Positions 11,243 through 23,620 of a stretch of 64,000 nucleotides of DNA are shown in pieces; positions within the stretch are counted from its first letter, which is position 1, and each line of letters begins with the position of its first letter. The notes under the pieces were generated by a model that worked only from the letters and a program-made list of their open reading frames with translations, had not been told where the DNA came from and ran no database searches. The translations under genes were made by a program, and so were the position numbers. This DNA comes from Epiperipatus broadwayi (lineage: Eukaryota > Onychophora > Udeonychophora > Euonychophora > Peripatidae), in the NCBI GenBank assembly GCA_028023455.1, contig JAQFVV010013088.1, positions 186,001 through 250,000 of the forward strand, written 5' to 3'.

Positions 11243-11676
11243 CTAAGAATTTTAAACTTCTCTCTTAATATTATAGTAAATAAAATTAAAAGTGTGTGAA
11301 GCGCTTGAAAGAGAAGCTATAAAGAGTGCAAAAATATTAAAAGCTTAGCGCTTTTGAGATGGGTTGCCTCATATTCATAGCAATACTGAGCAGTGCAGAA
11401 CAGAAAGATAATGGCCATATGCAAAATATGCAAATTATTTAGATAGCCCAGCATTTGGAGATGTTGAAGCAGGCATTGCGTCTATCTCCAAATGCTGGAC
11501 TCTCTAAATAATTTGCATATTTTGCATATAGCCATTATCTCTATTCTGCACTGCTCAGTATTGCTATGAATATGAGGCAACTCACCTCGAAAGCGCTAAG
11601 CTTTTAATACTTTGCACTCTTTATAGCTTCTCTTTCAAGCGCTTCACATGCTTTTAATTTTATTTATTAAATTATT
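11243..11676. mobile_element. large foldback inserted in a LINE
   Basis: Arms of about 180 bases (roughly 11285-11465 and 11485-11660) are near-perfect inverted repeats around a loop of about 20 bases. The flanks AAACTATTAATAA and AAATTATTAAC look like a target duplication, and LINE coding sequence continues across the insertion. There is no open frame and no hammerhead core, so this is a separate foldback or MITE type. Confidence 0.75.
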
Positions 11677-12250
11677 AACAGAGATGGAAACACAATGTAT
11701 CAAATTAATCATAGAATTAAACTTGGATGGAGTCATTTTCTGTGTTTAAAAAGAAAGATTTTTATTATATGTATTTAACCAGTTTTTACATATGAATCTG
11801 TGACTTGAATATTTAACTGAAGTATATAATACAAGGACTTTAGACTACTCAATGAAGTACGGAGTGATATATATTAGGAGTAACAAGAAGAGATCAAAAA
11901 TGAAATTCATGGAGGAGAGAAGAAACAAATAGTGAAGTTGAGCTGCACATATCATTGAAAGAGATGAGAATATATGGACAGTTGAAGTTTGAAATTGGAT
12001 ACTCAGAGACTGTAAAAACTTAGAAAGAGATCACATATGACATGAATGGATGAAATAAAGTTGGAGGCATGTTGGGAAGAAGAGAGGATAGATAAGAGAA
12101 ACTGTCAGAGACTGTAAAAACTTAGAAAGAGATCACATATGACATGAATGGATGAAATAAAGTTGGAGGCATGTTGGGAAGAAGAGAGGATAGATAAGAG
12201 AAACTGGAATAAATTTGATGAGATCTTTATCTTACAGTGAATCGATAATG
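11677..12250 (+). pseudogene. RTE-type LINE fragment, C-terminal part
   Basis: Continues the LINE of 10990-11242: a stretch beginning NRDGNTMYQINHRIKLGW, then a degraded thumb and C-terminal region, ending in a GATGATGAT tail near 12255, typical of RTE 3' ends. Frameshifts and stops are frequent. A perfect tandem duplication of 102 bases (12003-12104 and 12105-12206) lies inside and must be recent compared with the decay of the LINE. Confidence 0.7.
12003..12206. repeat. 102-bp tandem duplication
   Basis: The two units appear identical. They lie within an old LINE tail, so either the duplication is young or it is an assembly artefact. Confidence 0.9.
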
Positions 12251-12269
12251 GTTATGATGATGATGATGA

Positions 12270-14095
12270 ATTAAATTTAACATAGATTTTATTTTACTAT
12301 TAAAATAAAAAAAAACATCTTTCTATATGAAAATGTTAATAGCTTTCATGAAATAATATTAATAATTGTCTCCTTTATTGACAAAATATCATTATTTAAG
12401 ATTATTCTAACTTGTCCTTGCTATAGTTATTAAAGCTTCCAAACAAAGTGATTAGCACCCTGTTGCTAATGCCTTTTGAAGGTTTCTTGCTTTGTATATT
12501 TGTGTCAGGAGCAGTCCGTTGTTTCCTCTAACATGTCAAGCAATTTAGACATTTTCTTTTAAATCCAAACTTATTTATGGTTATTCAAAACTTTGACTTC
12601 TTGGTTAGGTTTTTTTTTTTAAGTGATTTTTTTTCTCACGAACAAGAAAGCTTCTCATATTTATTATTTTTTTCTAACCCTTTTATTCTTGCTGTATTTA
12701 TCTCTTCCTACACAATGATTCAAGACTGATATTTGATCTAATTTAATCTATTTACAGTATTTCCTTTTTTTTTCTGAGGCTGTTGTATTTTTTATTATAT
12801 TTGTATTGAATACTTTTGACCTAAAATAAAACTATAAAAGATGACAACATCTGATTTAGTAGAGATAAAAAAATAAACTTATTTTCTAATCCTAGGAAAT
12901 TATATTTATTTATTTTTAAATAAAAGCTCTTACTGTTGAGACAGTATTAAGAACAATGTAATGATTATTTACAAACAAACATACAATTTTAAAAACAAAA
13001 AGACAAACTAGCCAAAAACAGTATATAAATATGTAAAAAAGAGATATAAACTAGTATTTCTCATTGATTTACAAGATGCATTGTCTTTTCGTCACATTAT
13101 TTTTAAGTGGCTTCCTTTTTATGAAACTGTTTCTTTTAAAATAAAATAGACATATATTCAAGATTAGCCTTATGGATTGTTGAGGCTAGAGTCCAGGAGC
13201 AACTAAGCGAGAAAGGACAACAAAACTTAAGATATAAAATCCTAAAGTACTGAATACATTTTTTGGCTATCAAATGGTTAAATTAAAAACGGTTTTTTTT
13301 AGTGAAGGCATTAGATTAGAAAAAAGATAAAATTTATATAAATAAGCAATGGAGGAAAGTAATTATGCTGAAATGAATAACAGCACCATTTGGTTCACTG
13401 TTTAAGATTGGAGATTACATGTAAAGTTGAAAATAATGTTGCATTTATTATATTACAACTGTTTAAATTAAAATTCTTCACCTACATGGACTTTAAATTA
13501 GTAAATAATGGACTCTCCTATGAAAGTCTGAATTATACCATACTTAAATGAAGGCTGTGTTTACATCTGGACTGTAATAGTTTTACCCTTGTTTGGAAAA
13601 GTTATAAATTGGTTAATCCTTATATATATATATATTCAGAACAGCTCATGCAAATGGTCACTTTGCATTAGCTGAGTAATGTAGTAAAGTGGACATGCTA
13701 AAATGTTTACCAACAGCATGTAGGTCATTGGTCAAGATTGGAGGTTACATATTGTAACCTTTATTTATATACATTGCAAATATATTGGCATTTGGTAAAA
13801 GTTAAAAAATAAAAGTAAATTTAGATTTTTTTTTTGACTAATTTTTTTTTAAAAAAATAACGTACAGTGAAAGTTAAATTATTTTTTCATATTTTTTTAA
13901 TGTAATTAGAAATAAAAGTAGAATTGGAGAGAACAAAAGACATAAATTACCAATCTAGATAAGAGAAAGTAAAAATACTTCAACTAATTAAAGATGGCAA
14001 AATTTTGCTGGAAAAAATAAAGACTTTGTTACATAAATTTTATAAAGAATATATAAGATTATCAATGTATATTTTGACAAACAAAAGATATGCGC
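12270..14095. other. AT-rich sequence, no gene seen
   Basis: Contains short A/T runs and a small TA repeat near 13620. Two stretches near 13400 and 13730, and one near 30240, share a piece resembling AAGATTGGAGRTTACAT, probably a minor repeat. No exon is convincing. Confidence 0.4.
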
Positions 14096-14099
14096 AGAA

Positions 14100-14412
14100 G
14101 TCTGAAAACTGGGCCTCTAGTATAAAAGGCAGAGGTCAGTTTGAAGAACATCTTGTTCGTTGGTTTCTCTAGTTGGTCTTGGATAACCATAATACATCCA
14201 AGATCGCTCTACACTGAAGTAATTCGGCATGGCGGAGTGAACCGGAGCTTCTGAAGACATCGTGCCTGAAGATGTATACCAGAAAAGCTTTTGTGACCGA
14301 CTAGGAGAATGGACCGCAAGATCAACTAATAATCAAAGGCCGTGAGCTCATTTTAACCCCGAAAAACTATGCATAGTTATCTACAACCATCGTGAATTCA
14401 CTAAAACTTACC
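14100..14412 (+). promoter_or_regulatory. TATA promoter and untranslated first exon, or LTR
   Basis: A consensus TATA box (TATAAAAGG at about 14121) opens a block clearly richer in GC than its surroundings. The block ends at a strong splice donor (TTACCG before GTAAGTTATG, junction near 14412). ATGs inside are followed quickly by stops, so the exon would be untranslated leader. The LTRs at 42.8 and 45.3 kb show a similar plan (CTATAAAAAG, then GTAAG about 80 bases on), so a solo LTR is an equal possibility. No partner exon was identified. Confidence 0.4.
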
Positions 14413-15460
14413 GGTAAGTTATGCTTCATTATCCTGATTGTGACAAAAGTAATGTTTGCAAACAATTCTTAAAAATATGTTTAAACAATCCTGATAGAGA
14501 CATTAAATTTCTTGTGCAAGAGACATTCATTTTTAAGTAACTTTCTAAAAGAAATTTGGAAGTGAACTGTAATTGTAAAATTGTTTTTTATTAATTGATT
14601 CACGTCTGTTTTACGTGTGTTCTCTCCAATTTATTTGATAAATAATTTATATCAAACATTTTTTTAATCTATTAGAATAAAAATATTTCTAACACCAATT
14701 TTCATTTGTACGTTATTAATAATAGTTATTATTTTTTATTATTAAATTTATTATTAGTTTAATAAGATTTAAAACGTAATTTACCTTTGCCAATATGTTG
14801 TAGGTTACAGGAAAAATAATATTGAAAGATAATTCTAGTTTACGGTAGAATTACCGATTCTTAAAATCTAAGACCGATAAATTTAAAAAAATATCTTTTC
14901 TTTTTAATTTGCGAGATGCTATGTGACGGTTCAGTGGGTTCTTGTAGAACTCTGGCACCTTTCAAATAAATTAAAAACTGATTATCATCAATAGCATAAT
15001 TCTCAACAATTAATAGGCCAAGTTTGATCAGGAAATATAGTTATGTTTTTAGAAATAGAAATACAACTTTCTTCTTTTCGACATAGCTTGATCAACTCGC
15101 ACGCAGTTTATATTAGTGTGTAGAGGCCTAGCAAAACAGAAAACGTTATAATATAAAGTTGAAAGAAAAAACACTTCATTCTTTATATATATAAGACAAA
15201 GAATAGCAAGAGCTGAGAGGTGATAAGTTATCAAAATGAGGCACTAAATGCAATAGGATATAAAAAGTTCAAACATATACTCTACCGATGGAGTCAATCA
15301 TATGAGTATTAGACATCATTTAGAACATAATTATCCAATATACATATATATTGAGATGAATTCATCTCATGGCATACAACATAGTATATGTGCATATATA
15401 TGTAAAACTTAAAAGAAAAATGAACACAGCCTAAATTTACATATTAATTATTTAAAATAA
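14413..15460. other. AT-rich sequence, no gene seen
   Basis: A TGTGACGGTT motif near 14930 recalls the start of the LTR at 30310 but I could not follow a repeat from it. The minus open frame at 15049-15234 has no recognised relatives. Confidence 0.35.
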
Positions 15461-15465
15461 AATCT

Positions 15466-15690
15466 AGAACACCATATGATCACTATTTCTTATGCTAGCA
15501 CATAACTGTTATTAAATCAGACAGAACTCTTCATACAGTAGTGCCACTCAGTACCAACCAGAGTAATCAATGGATACCAGAAGGCTTGTGCATAAAATCC
15601 CCATCTAGTGCCTAGTCATCCAATATGCCCAGATTAACTCTGGTTGGCACTGAGTGGCACTACTGTATGGAGAGTTTTGATTACTTTAAA
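15466..15690 (-). mobile_element. family 1 foldback joined at HHR cleavage site
   Basis: The left arm runs in minus orientation from the outer tail to TGCCCA at 15631, the complement of TGGG just after the predicted ribozyme cut. The right arm then begins with GATTAACTCTGG, so the join lies exactly at the cleavage position and the ribozyme core is missing. Arms pair through AGAACTCTTCATACAG on the left and its partner on the right. Confidence 0.75.
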
Positions 15691-16630
15691 ATCTAGAATA
15701 ATTGATTAAGTAATAATATTTTTGGGTATTTTTTGAAATAATATAGTATTTAGAATTGCATATATAATATGTTTATTTGATAGAAATATTTTTATTTAAT
15801 TTAGTTCTGATTTTAATATAAAAGATAACTATTTTGTCTAAAATCAGAATGTTTTTTAAAAATACACATTAATTGTAGATTTATTTCTATAATCTGCTTT
15901 TATTTAAAACATTAAAAAATTTTTTTTTAATTAAATTATTTTTAGTTTTGATAAATATAATTAAAAAACAGAATTCTAGTAATTTAGTTCTTATCTTATT
16001 TTTATTAATCAAAAGGAAAAAAACAGATAATCCTTTTATGCACATTATTTACTATAAATATTGGGTTTATATTAAATGATAATTGTTATAGAGAGTTAAG
16101 AAAGTCAATTATTATTAGTCACCATATTAGTCAAATTTGAATTTTTGGAGTAGAAGGGAAATGTCTTTTCTATGATTTCATAGCCCAGTATGTGGGAACT
16201 AGACTGCTTGTTTGACTGAAATTACGGAATTATAAAAAGTGAACTAAATCGAGAATCATCAATGCTTATTTTGTATATTTGTTGACTAGGACATATCACA
16301 TTCGGAATCTATATAAAAGACTGTCTACTAATGTTGAACCTTCAGTGCTATATTTTATTCATATATACTACTTAAAAGATGCATAAAAACATATGAAAAA
16401 ATTTTTGTCAGTCATATACTTACTATCCATATATGAACATAAATCTAATTCACAGCTTTTTGGAAGCATAAATGGAAAAAATTAGCAAATGAATAAAGTA
16501 AATATTAATATTAATTCTGCCACTAACAAGCATTCTATTTTGCTGGATTTATTTCACTTCAATAGTAAATAACTACTGAATAAATTAGTTAATGAAACAA
16601 AAGTAACCAACAAAACTTAAAAAATGACTA
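15691..16630. other. AT-rich sequence, no gene seen
   Basis: Nothing recognised on either strand. Confidence 0.4.
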
Positions 16631-16634
16631 TTAG

Positions 16635-17215
16635 AGCAAATTTAATGGACAGGCTTCAATATTCTCACCCAACAATTCAACCATCCATTTCATTGAAAAA
16701 CCACCAATGGAATGCTCAAACCCCTTGGTAAGTTTGATATTGTAGTCATATCCTTGTAGATAGTAAGTCAATCTAACCCCTCATATTATCAAACTATTAA
16801 ATATCCATTTATATTAATAGAAAGAGGATTGGGCTGAACTTATACTATGCTGCAACTTATTTCCAAGGCAATATGTAATTAATCTATTCATTCAGTATAC
16901 AGAATGTTTATGATTGGAGTAATTTGAAGTCTGTCCATTAAAGTATGAAGATTGGCCATCTTAATATAAAAGCTGGGCACTGATTGTATATATGTGTGAA
17001 GATGATAATCTGGACCAACGGACGAGTGCTGGTTTAGAACAAAATACGTATATTGGTGATTATTTATCTTTTTAACATGTGTGTGATCAAGTGTGTCAGC
17101 AGTATAAGATGGTATGGATAGTTGAGGGTCATGTGAAAGTCTGAGTTCAAACCCCCAACATATTACATATTGGAGTGTAGGTATGAAAAAGCCTATACTG
17201 TAGAAAAAAATCATA
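16635..17215. mobile_element. family 2 HHR element
   Basis: Family 2 body fragment in minus orientation (from TTTAATGGACAGGC near 16640) followed by a plus-orientation arm (about 16925-17215) with the ribozyme region 17006-17062 and the B-box-like GTTCAAACCCCC end. The ribozyme has CGGACGA for CTGATGA and AAAA for GAAA, so it is inactive. Confidence 0.65.
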
Positions 17216-18010
17216 CATTATAATTATATTATATTGGCATATGAAATTATTCATTCTCTCCAAACTCAAGATTATAATTTTGTTGGAGAAATTTATTTGC
17301 CAATACTGAAATATTTTTTATACTACGTTATATTAGAAAGGAAATGTGAGAGCTTTCTCTATTCATAGTTTACCCTCGTTTTCATAATTGTCTTTAAATT
17401 TATTGTTAAAACATTATCATCATTGCAGTATTTAAATCATATTAAAATTATGCTTAATTATAATTATTAAATCTACTAGTATTAATAAAATATTGATTTA
17501 CTTATTAAATTTACACTTTGTGTCATCATTTGCGTCATCAGAAACTCACAAGCACACACAAATATTACTTTGTTTGAAATATAAGAGTACAATCATATTT
17601 TAAAAATCATTTTATTAGAGTTTATGTTGTTGCTGTTTAAGCAACATCTATAGTGAAGATTATTTTAATGTGGATTATAAGAAATCCCTTAGAGCGGAAT
17701 ATGGATACAAACAAAACCCATTTCCTATTCATATCATCATGAGTATCATCCTAGATGTTGCAAAAGAAGAATCCTGCTTAATTATCAAAATCTCATTATT
17801 ATTAATTAAAATTATTTACTTTATCAAGATATTATATAAAAAAAGAGAATAATATATTATTCTCCAGGATAATTCATTTATAGGTTTAGAACATGAGTTA
17901 AAGAGTATAATTAGATTTATTCATTGGTGAATCATTAGTAAGAATCCTGAGATTGCATTAAGCAGATTGATTGTGTATATTTAATGGTAACCTGAGATTG
18001 GTATGACTGT
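17216..18010. other. AT-rich sequence, no gene seen
   Basis: The plus open frame at 17670-17852 starts MDYKKSLRAEYG and has no recognised family; I do not annotate it as a gene. Confidence 0.4.
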
Positions 18011-18015
18011 GTTGG

Positions 18016-18026
18016 GAAACCAATAG

Positions 18027-18070
<44 letters not shown>

Positions 18071-18081
18071 CTATTGGTTTC
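18016..18081. repeat. palindrome with (TA)n core
   Basis: GAAACCAATAGTCAC at 18016 and its exact complement ending at 18081 flank a pure TA repeat. This is a strong hairpin or cruciform former and a likely fragile or polymorphic site. Confidence 0.9.
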
Positions 18082-18194
18082 TTCTGTGGAAAAACTAAAG
18101 ATAGGTGAACTAAGAGCAATGCTGATTTTTAATAGTCTGGGAATAATTTTTTTTTATCTGAGTTTTTTTTTTAGATTGAATAAAAATCAGTATA

Positions 18195-18345
18195 TACCTG
18201 GGTCTCGTTTTATGTGGATTTATTTAATGCGATTTTGAAGTTATGCGATTCATGTTTCTTCTTAATATTTTTGTATGCGATAAAAATTATTAGATCAGAA
18301 GTCGAGCTCCGATAACGCAAAGATAGATACTATCACATCTTTGAA
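18195..18345 (+). mobile_element. pogo/Tigger-like element end
   Basis: Begins with ACCTGGGTCTCGTTTTATG and continues with repeated TATGCGAT pieces, matching the left end of the element at 52383-53272. Only this end was recognised, so the copy is truncated. Confidence 0.6.
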
Positions 18346-18574
18346 TTACCTGGTTTCCTAGGGATTTGTTTTTTTATTTCCTAAATAATTATTTTATAGG
18401 TGGACTTGCACAGAGTGAAATAAATATAATATATATATATAAGATATATATGTATATAGTAAAATACATATAGTAGAATATATATATATATATACAGTTT
18501 TGTTTTTTGTTTTTTACTTTTTTGGTGTGTACATATATATATATGTATATTTTATTCCTTATTTATTTTGTAAG

Positions 18575-18864
18575 AAGGTTTACATAGTTCAGAGTAGTTT
18601 GAGTTTAAATGAAAGAATAAAGGTTCATAAAAGTAGAGTTAAAAATAGATATCTTAGTTCTGCTTTGTATGTCCATGAAAAAGATACAGGCCACACTATT
18701 GATTTTGATAAAGCTAAGGTTGTCTTCTTTGAGAGAAATGAAATCAAAAGAAGAATTAAAGCGTCTTTATTATTGAAATTTTATTATTCTGAAGCAATTA
18801 ATTTATTTAAAAGTTCTTTTAATATTAAGAGTGGATGGGAAGTGAATGGATTTGTGGGTCGTTT

Positions 18865-18868
<4 letters not shown>
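18575..18868 (+). CDS. GIY-YIG endonuclease fragment of a Penelope-like element
   Basis: The open frame (longest ATG at 18500) encodes, from about residue 27, a GIY-YIG-like domain: YIVQSSLSLNERIKVHKSR, then an SALYVHEKDTGHTIDFDKAKV stretch, and a RNEIKRRIKAS helix near the end. The pattern of Arg (ERI), His (VHK), Glu and the H-x-IDF element is that of the C-terminal nuclease of Penelope-like retroelements. The second Tyr-Ile-Gly is YIV here, so catalysis may be lost. Reverse transcriptase sequence is not seen upstream, so this is a 5'-truncated copy. A TA repeat (18869-18951) and a family 3 hammerhead (19296-19339) follow, matching the known PLE habit of carrying hammerheads in their terminal repeats. 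Confidence 0.7.

Positions 18869-18951
<83 letters not shown>
18869..18951. repeat. (TA)n microsatellite
   Basis: Long pure TA run directly after the stop region of the PLE fragment. Smaller TA runs lie at 18480-18495 and 18535-18550. Confidence 0.95.
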
Positions 18952-18953
<2 letters not shown>

Positions 18954-19295
18954 GTAGTTTTTGTAGTTCTTTACACTTGAGAAGTCTGCTTGTAGCAGTG
19001 AAACCTTAGGTTGTGTTTTAATATTATTTTTTAGCTGGTCTTGTTTAATTTTGGATTTGGGGTAGTTTTGATTATATATAATAATATATTTTTATTGTTT
19101 TTTGATATGTTTTAATATATAATAATAATGTATGTATGGTTTTAGTTTTTAAAATAAGTTTTTTGTGAAAGAATTTTTTTAGTATTTTTTATACAAAGTT
19201 TTGTATATATATATTATACAAAGTTTTTAAAGATTTTTAGCCTAAAAGAATTAGTTTTGTTATCTGATATGCTTAAATTCTGGAAATAGCCATTT

Positions 19296-19339
19296 TGCTT
19301 TCTGATGAAAACCAGTCTGCTGGTTGAAATATTAAAGCA
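19296..19339 (+). ncRNA. hammerhead ribozyme, family 3 (PLE-linked)
   Basis: Helix I pairs TGCTTT (19296-19301) with AAAGCA (19334-19339). Core CTGATGA at 19302-19308, helix II AACCAG (19310-19315) with CTGGTT (19320-19325), GAAA at 19326-19329, then TATT. Helix III is nearly absent, so a dimeric form would be needed for cleavage. It lies about 430 bases downstream of the GIY-YIG frame on the same strand. Confidence 0.7.
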
Positions 19340-19379
19340 GTTTTATAGAGAAGTAATTCTGTGTTTTTATTATATATAT

Positions 19380-20755
19380 AGTCATGAGATACACTTCACC
19401 AAGGCAGGTTACAGTTAATAAACTCTATCTGATGATGAATTTCATGGTAAATGTTTTTCTAGTCTATTCTTTCTATAAAAAAATGTCTTCTGATCATTAA
19501 AACTATGAGCAAAATCTTTTCATACGTTATTGTATGTATTGATTGATAAATAAATTAGTCACCTCCATCCAAACTTTATCTTAATCTATCTTAATGGCAT
19601 GTTTATAAATAAACATTTATGATGAACCATAAAATATAATAATAAGAACAGCAAACATAATTTTTTTTGAACAAGCCACATTATAAATATGAAGATTTTT
19701 AATAACATATAAACTTTCTTATTTGGTTAACAATTTTGGTTTGTTACTTCCTTTTTTTCCTTTATAATTATAATTAGTTTACAATTTTTTTTAATATGTA
19801 CAAATAAAATATTTGTTTGAGAGTACTTATTAGTATACTCACATTTGCAATTATGGAAATTTTAAACTTAACCCTTTTTGTACGGATGCCTTGTTTAGAA
19901 AATGATGTTATTTCTTAATTATTATTATGCCTTTCATCATTTGGTGTAGCTAGCTGCACATTACTACAATAGTATGTAATAATATATAATTAAACAAAAC
20001 TTTGGAATAAATTCTAAAAAATTCGACTTATCAATATTAAAAAAATCCAGTTATAGTTAGCTTATAGCATAACTGCAAACCCCTTTAGCATTTACAGAAA
20101 TTTTACTGAGGATGTATTCATACTGTATACAGGCTATAGTTGTTTTTATTTATTTGTATGTTATATAAATAATTTTGTAGAGTTGATTGTAGGATTTTTC
20201 ATAGCTTTGCCTAGATACTTTTTGCTCTCTCAAAGTATCTATCATTGATTCTAATATAAAATTTTCTGTTTTTTATCTGTGCTTTCATTTTTTTTTATTT
20301 GTTTATAGTTTGGTTGTTTTAAGACTTTCAAGGCATCAATAAGCTCTTTGAGTTACCTGTGACAATAAGGTTACTTGTTACAGCATGAAAATTTTCATGG
20401 CGTAGCAGTAAATCTTTAGTTTGATTAGCCATTAGATAGTACAATGAGTCATTCAGAAAAAAATACATTTATTCAAGTAACAAATGATTAAATGATTGTG
20501 CAGTCCTGTTTAAGATATTTATGCCTCACCCATGTCCCCCACATAAATGTGAAAAGTTCTCTAAATGCCTTTAAAAGGAGATGTATCATCTGGCTAGGAT
20601 GTTTTACTTAACAGATTATAATATAAATACTAATAATAGTTATGGCACTGAAGGTAGTTATTTCATATAAGAGAACAGCAATTGTAGATAAGAAGCTGTA
20701 GATGTTTATAATTAACATAGCTGCTTTAAATAAAACTTTTTTCAAATGATAAAAG
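19380..20755. other. AT-rich sequence, no gene seen
   Basis: No exon or repeat recognised. Confidence 0.4.
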
Positions 20756-20759
20756 TTTA

Positions 20760-20866
20760 GTCAAGCATTGGTGGTCAAGAGGTCAGCACAACCACCTTAC
20801 AAGCAGTTGTCCCAGGTTAGTGGGTTTTCTTCCCAGCCGATGCTATGACACATGAGGAAAAAAAAG
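20760..20866 (+). repeat. tRNA-derived SINE
   Basis: GTCAAGCATTGGTGGTCAAG starts the unit. The A box TGGTCAAGAGG fits the consensus, an anticodon-like CTTACAAG loop follows, the B box region is decayed (GGTTAGTGGG), and the unit ends in TATGACACATGAGGAAAAAA. The head resembles tRNA-Val, which is a guess from the loop only. Same family as 59498-59602. Confidence 0.75.
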
Positions 20867-20869
20867 ATA

Positions 20870-22845
20870 AAAGTTTAATTAAACAAGTAATTAGTTGGCT
20901 TAATTATGGAAATAGAGATCATTATGAAATAATATCAACAATTAAATACTATTACGAACAACACACATCAGAACCATCTAATACCTATCAAAAACAATCT
21001 ATTGTGATCTCTACAAGCATAATTTTGTAAAATCAACCTTCAAATTTTAAGGCCAATAGTTTTTAATGTAAGTGTTATGTTGCTTAGAAGTAGTACTTGA
21101 TTCAAACATATAAAATATTTAATTAATAATTACAAATATCTCACATTGTCAAATAAATCATCATTTACACTTTTTTCAATTACTTATTTATTCAATATTC
21201 ATTTCTTTCAATTGTGAAGTTACTGATGGAAGGATATGACAATTATATCAAATATAGGCTCAATACAATCATTACTAAGCATTAATACTATTACATTTGC
21301 AGGTTATTTTATTAGAACAAATGAAAGAAAATGCATTCCATAATAAAATAATGTTTATAAACAATAAAGCAATGACTGGTATGTAGTCTAGGCATGCAAG
21401 AAAAGCATTTCTTTCATTTAATCTTTCCATGTTTCAACATTTTCTGCAGCATTTACCTAGTGGCAATTTGAGTTGTAAGTCAACATTTTACTTTAGTATT
21501 ACCATCTTTATTCTACATTATAAGTGGTATTTATTATAAATATAAACTTACAAATGATAAATTTCATTAAAAATAATATTTAAACTTTAAAAGCATAGAA
21601 AAGAAATAATAAAGTGAAATGAATAATAAAAACAGTATTTTCTTTAATTGGACAATTACCACAATGCTATTAAAATAAATGAACAAAATCTTCTTTTGAT
21701 TTAACTTTACTTATAAAACCTAAATGAATTATTGCTAAATCATCATAAAGCTATGAAACTGTGTTTTAATATTTAAATCTATACTTATAATTATTAAAAC
21801 AAAACAAAACATCTGTACCACTGCAATTGGCAAAGAACTACCAATCATATTCTCCTTTTTATTGTCAATACAAAGTTCTGAATTTATATATTTAAAAATA
21901 AAACACATTTGAATTTGTATTTTTAAAAATAAAACACATTTGAATAAAATCTAAATAATCATGAACATATTTCTTTTTTTTAATAATTACTATGCAAATA
22001 TATTGTGTAAATAATTATAAATATTTAAATAAACTACAAAAATATACTTTTTTAATGCTCATTGCCAGAATCTACCAATCAATGGTTGCCAGCTCATTTG
22101 TATTACTTTTTCTGTAAAATACTGACATCTTCAGATTTTTTTTAAATTAATAAATATTTACCCTAGTTTCAGTTTTTACTGTGAAATAAACATACAACTG
22201 GAAAAATAGCACTATAGATGGCCACAAGAGTTGAAAAAAATTGACATTGCCAAAATAAGCTATGATATCATGCAGTTGAGAATCATTTAGTTAAAGATTA
22301 CCTCTTTTTGTAAATCATTTTCATATATTATTAAGTTTTATTAACTTCTGATTTTACTGTGAGAAAATGACAAAATCAAACTGCTCATATATGAAAATAT
22401 TTTACACAAAACAGCATCAAAATCAATCCATGATCTCACATCCCATAGTTTGTTCCTCTACAACTACTCCAAACTGAATAGGATATATGAGCTCAAAATA
22501 TCAACTTTTTCACAAAAATGATAGAAGAAAACATTTATTCTAGCTGATGATTAAATATCATGTAGCCATTAGTTCCAGAATGCTTTGCACTGTTATATTG
22601 TTGACTCACAACTGATTGAATCAAATCTGTACAAGATTAAGAAGTTATGCTATTGTTTGTCACTGTGACATGATAGTAGTTCAAAGATATTAGGAGTTGC
22701 AATCTTTTTTCTCTCATGAAAACAATTATCAATCAGCATCCACAAAAATACAGTATAAAATTATGTTAGCAGGTGGCATAAAAGTAGTTCAATATTTTTA
22801 ACAGCTTACATATCATTTCTCACACCATGAATCACTTATTCAGTT
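20870..22845. other. AT-rich sequence, no gene seen
   Basis: A short direct repeat near 21890-21940 (AAATAAAACACATTTGAAT twice) is the only structure noted. Confidence 0.4.
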
Positions 22846-22849
22846 TGGG

Positions 22850-23620
22850 TAAAATAAGCTGGCCTTATAGCTGAAGATGAAAAGAGACTTCAGAATATGT
22901 GAAATAAATTGAAAAAAGGATGGATGTATGAAATATGAAATAAAGATTATTGTTGAGAAGACCAAGTGTGTATGAATAAGAAGGTGTACAAAAAGTCTAC
23001 AAGTTGAAGTTCAAAATAATATAGTTTTAAACATAAATGGATTTAGATGATTGCTTGAGTGACAAAAAAAAAAGCAAAGATAAATTTAAAAAAAAAGAAT
23101 AGGAATAAAAAAGAAAGCATTTATTAAAACATAAAATGTTTTATGGACCTTTGAAGAGACAATTGAGCAAAAGATTAATTAAATGTTATGTGTGGAATGT
23201 ACTCTTGTATGGATGCAAAATGTGGCCAATAAGTAAAAAAAAATTAGAAACAGATTGTAAGCCTTTTGACATGTGGTCATGGACAAAGATGGAAAAAAAT
23301 TGGATGAATAGAATGATAAATGAAGCATTTTGATAAGAGTGAATAAAAAAAGAAGATTGATTGAAGAAATTAGAGATAAAAAGAGAAACTGGATTGGGCA
23401 TATATTAAGGAAGAATAGCTTAGTGAAAATGTTTTAGAGAGAATTGTAAGTGAAAACAAGAAGAAAGGATAGAAAAGTATGACCTTGATAGATAACATAA
23501 GAGATGGAATGAGCTATATGGAATTAAAGATCTAAGTATGAAAAGAATGAACTGGAGAAATAGGTGAACTTGTGATGTGATTGCTTTCTGAACCTTTTCA
23601 GAGAATATAATACTATTGAT
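22850..23620 (+). pseudogene. LINE reverse transcriptase C-terminal fragment
   Basis: The plus-strand translation has the order of a LINE reverse transcriptase end: a KKGWMYE/KTK region near 22920-22990, then SKRLIKCYVWNVLLYGCKMW with the conserved YG.E.W-like motif (23165-23225), a MWSWTKM helix, and a late ETGLGIY region that corresponds to the W-x-GH motif. It ends in a GATGGTGATGAT tail near 23617. Many stops and frameshifts show it is dead. It belongs to a different LINE lineage from the RTE copies at 11, 59 and 62 kb, or is a distant relative. Confidence 0.65.

Noticed and set aside
14245-14300. CTGAAGA followed by AGAAAA as a hammerhead
   Set aside because: No pairing helix II can be drawn between the two blocks.
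22530-22565. CTGATGATTAAATATCATG as a hammerhead core
   Set aside because: No GAAA follows the short hairpin.
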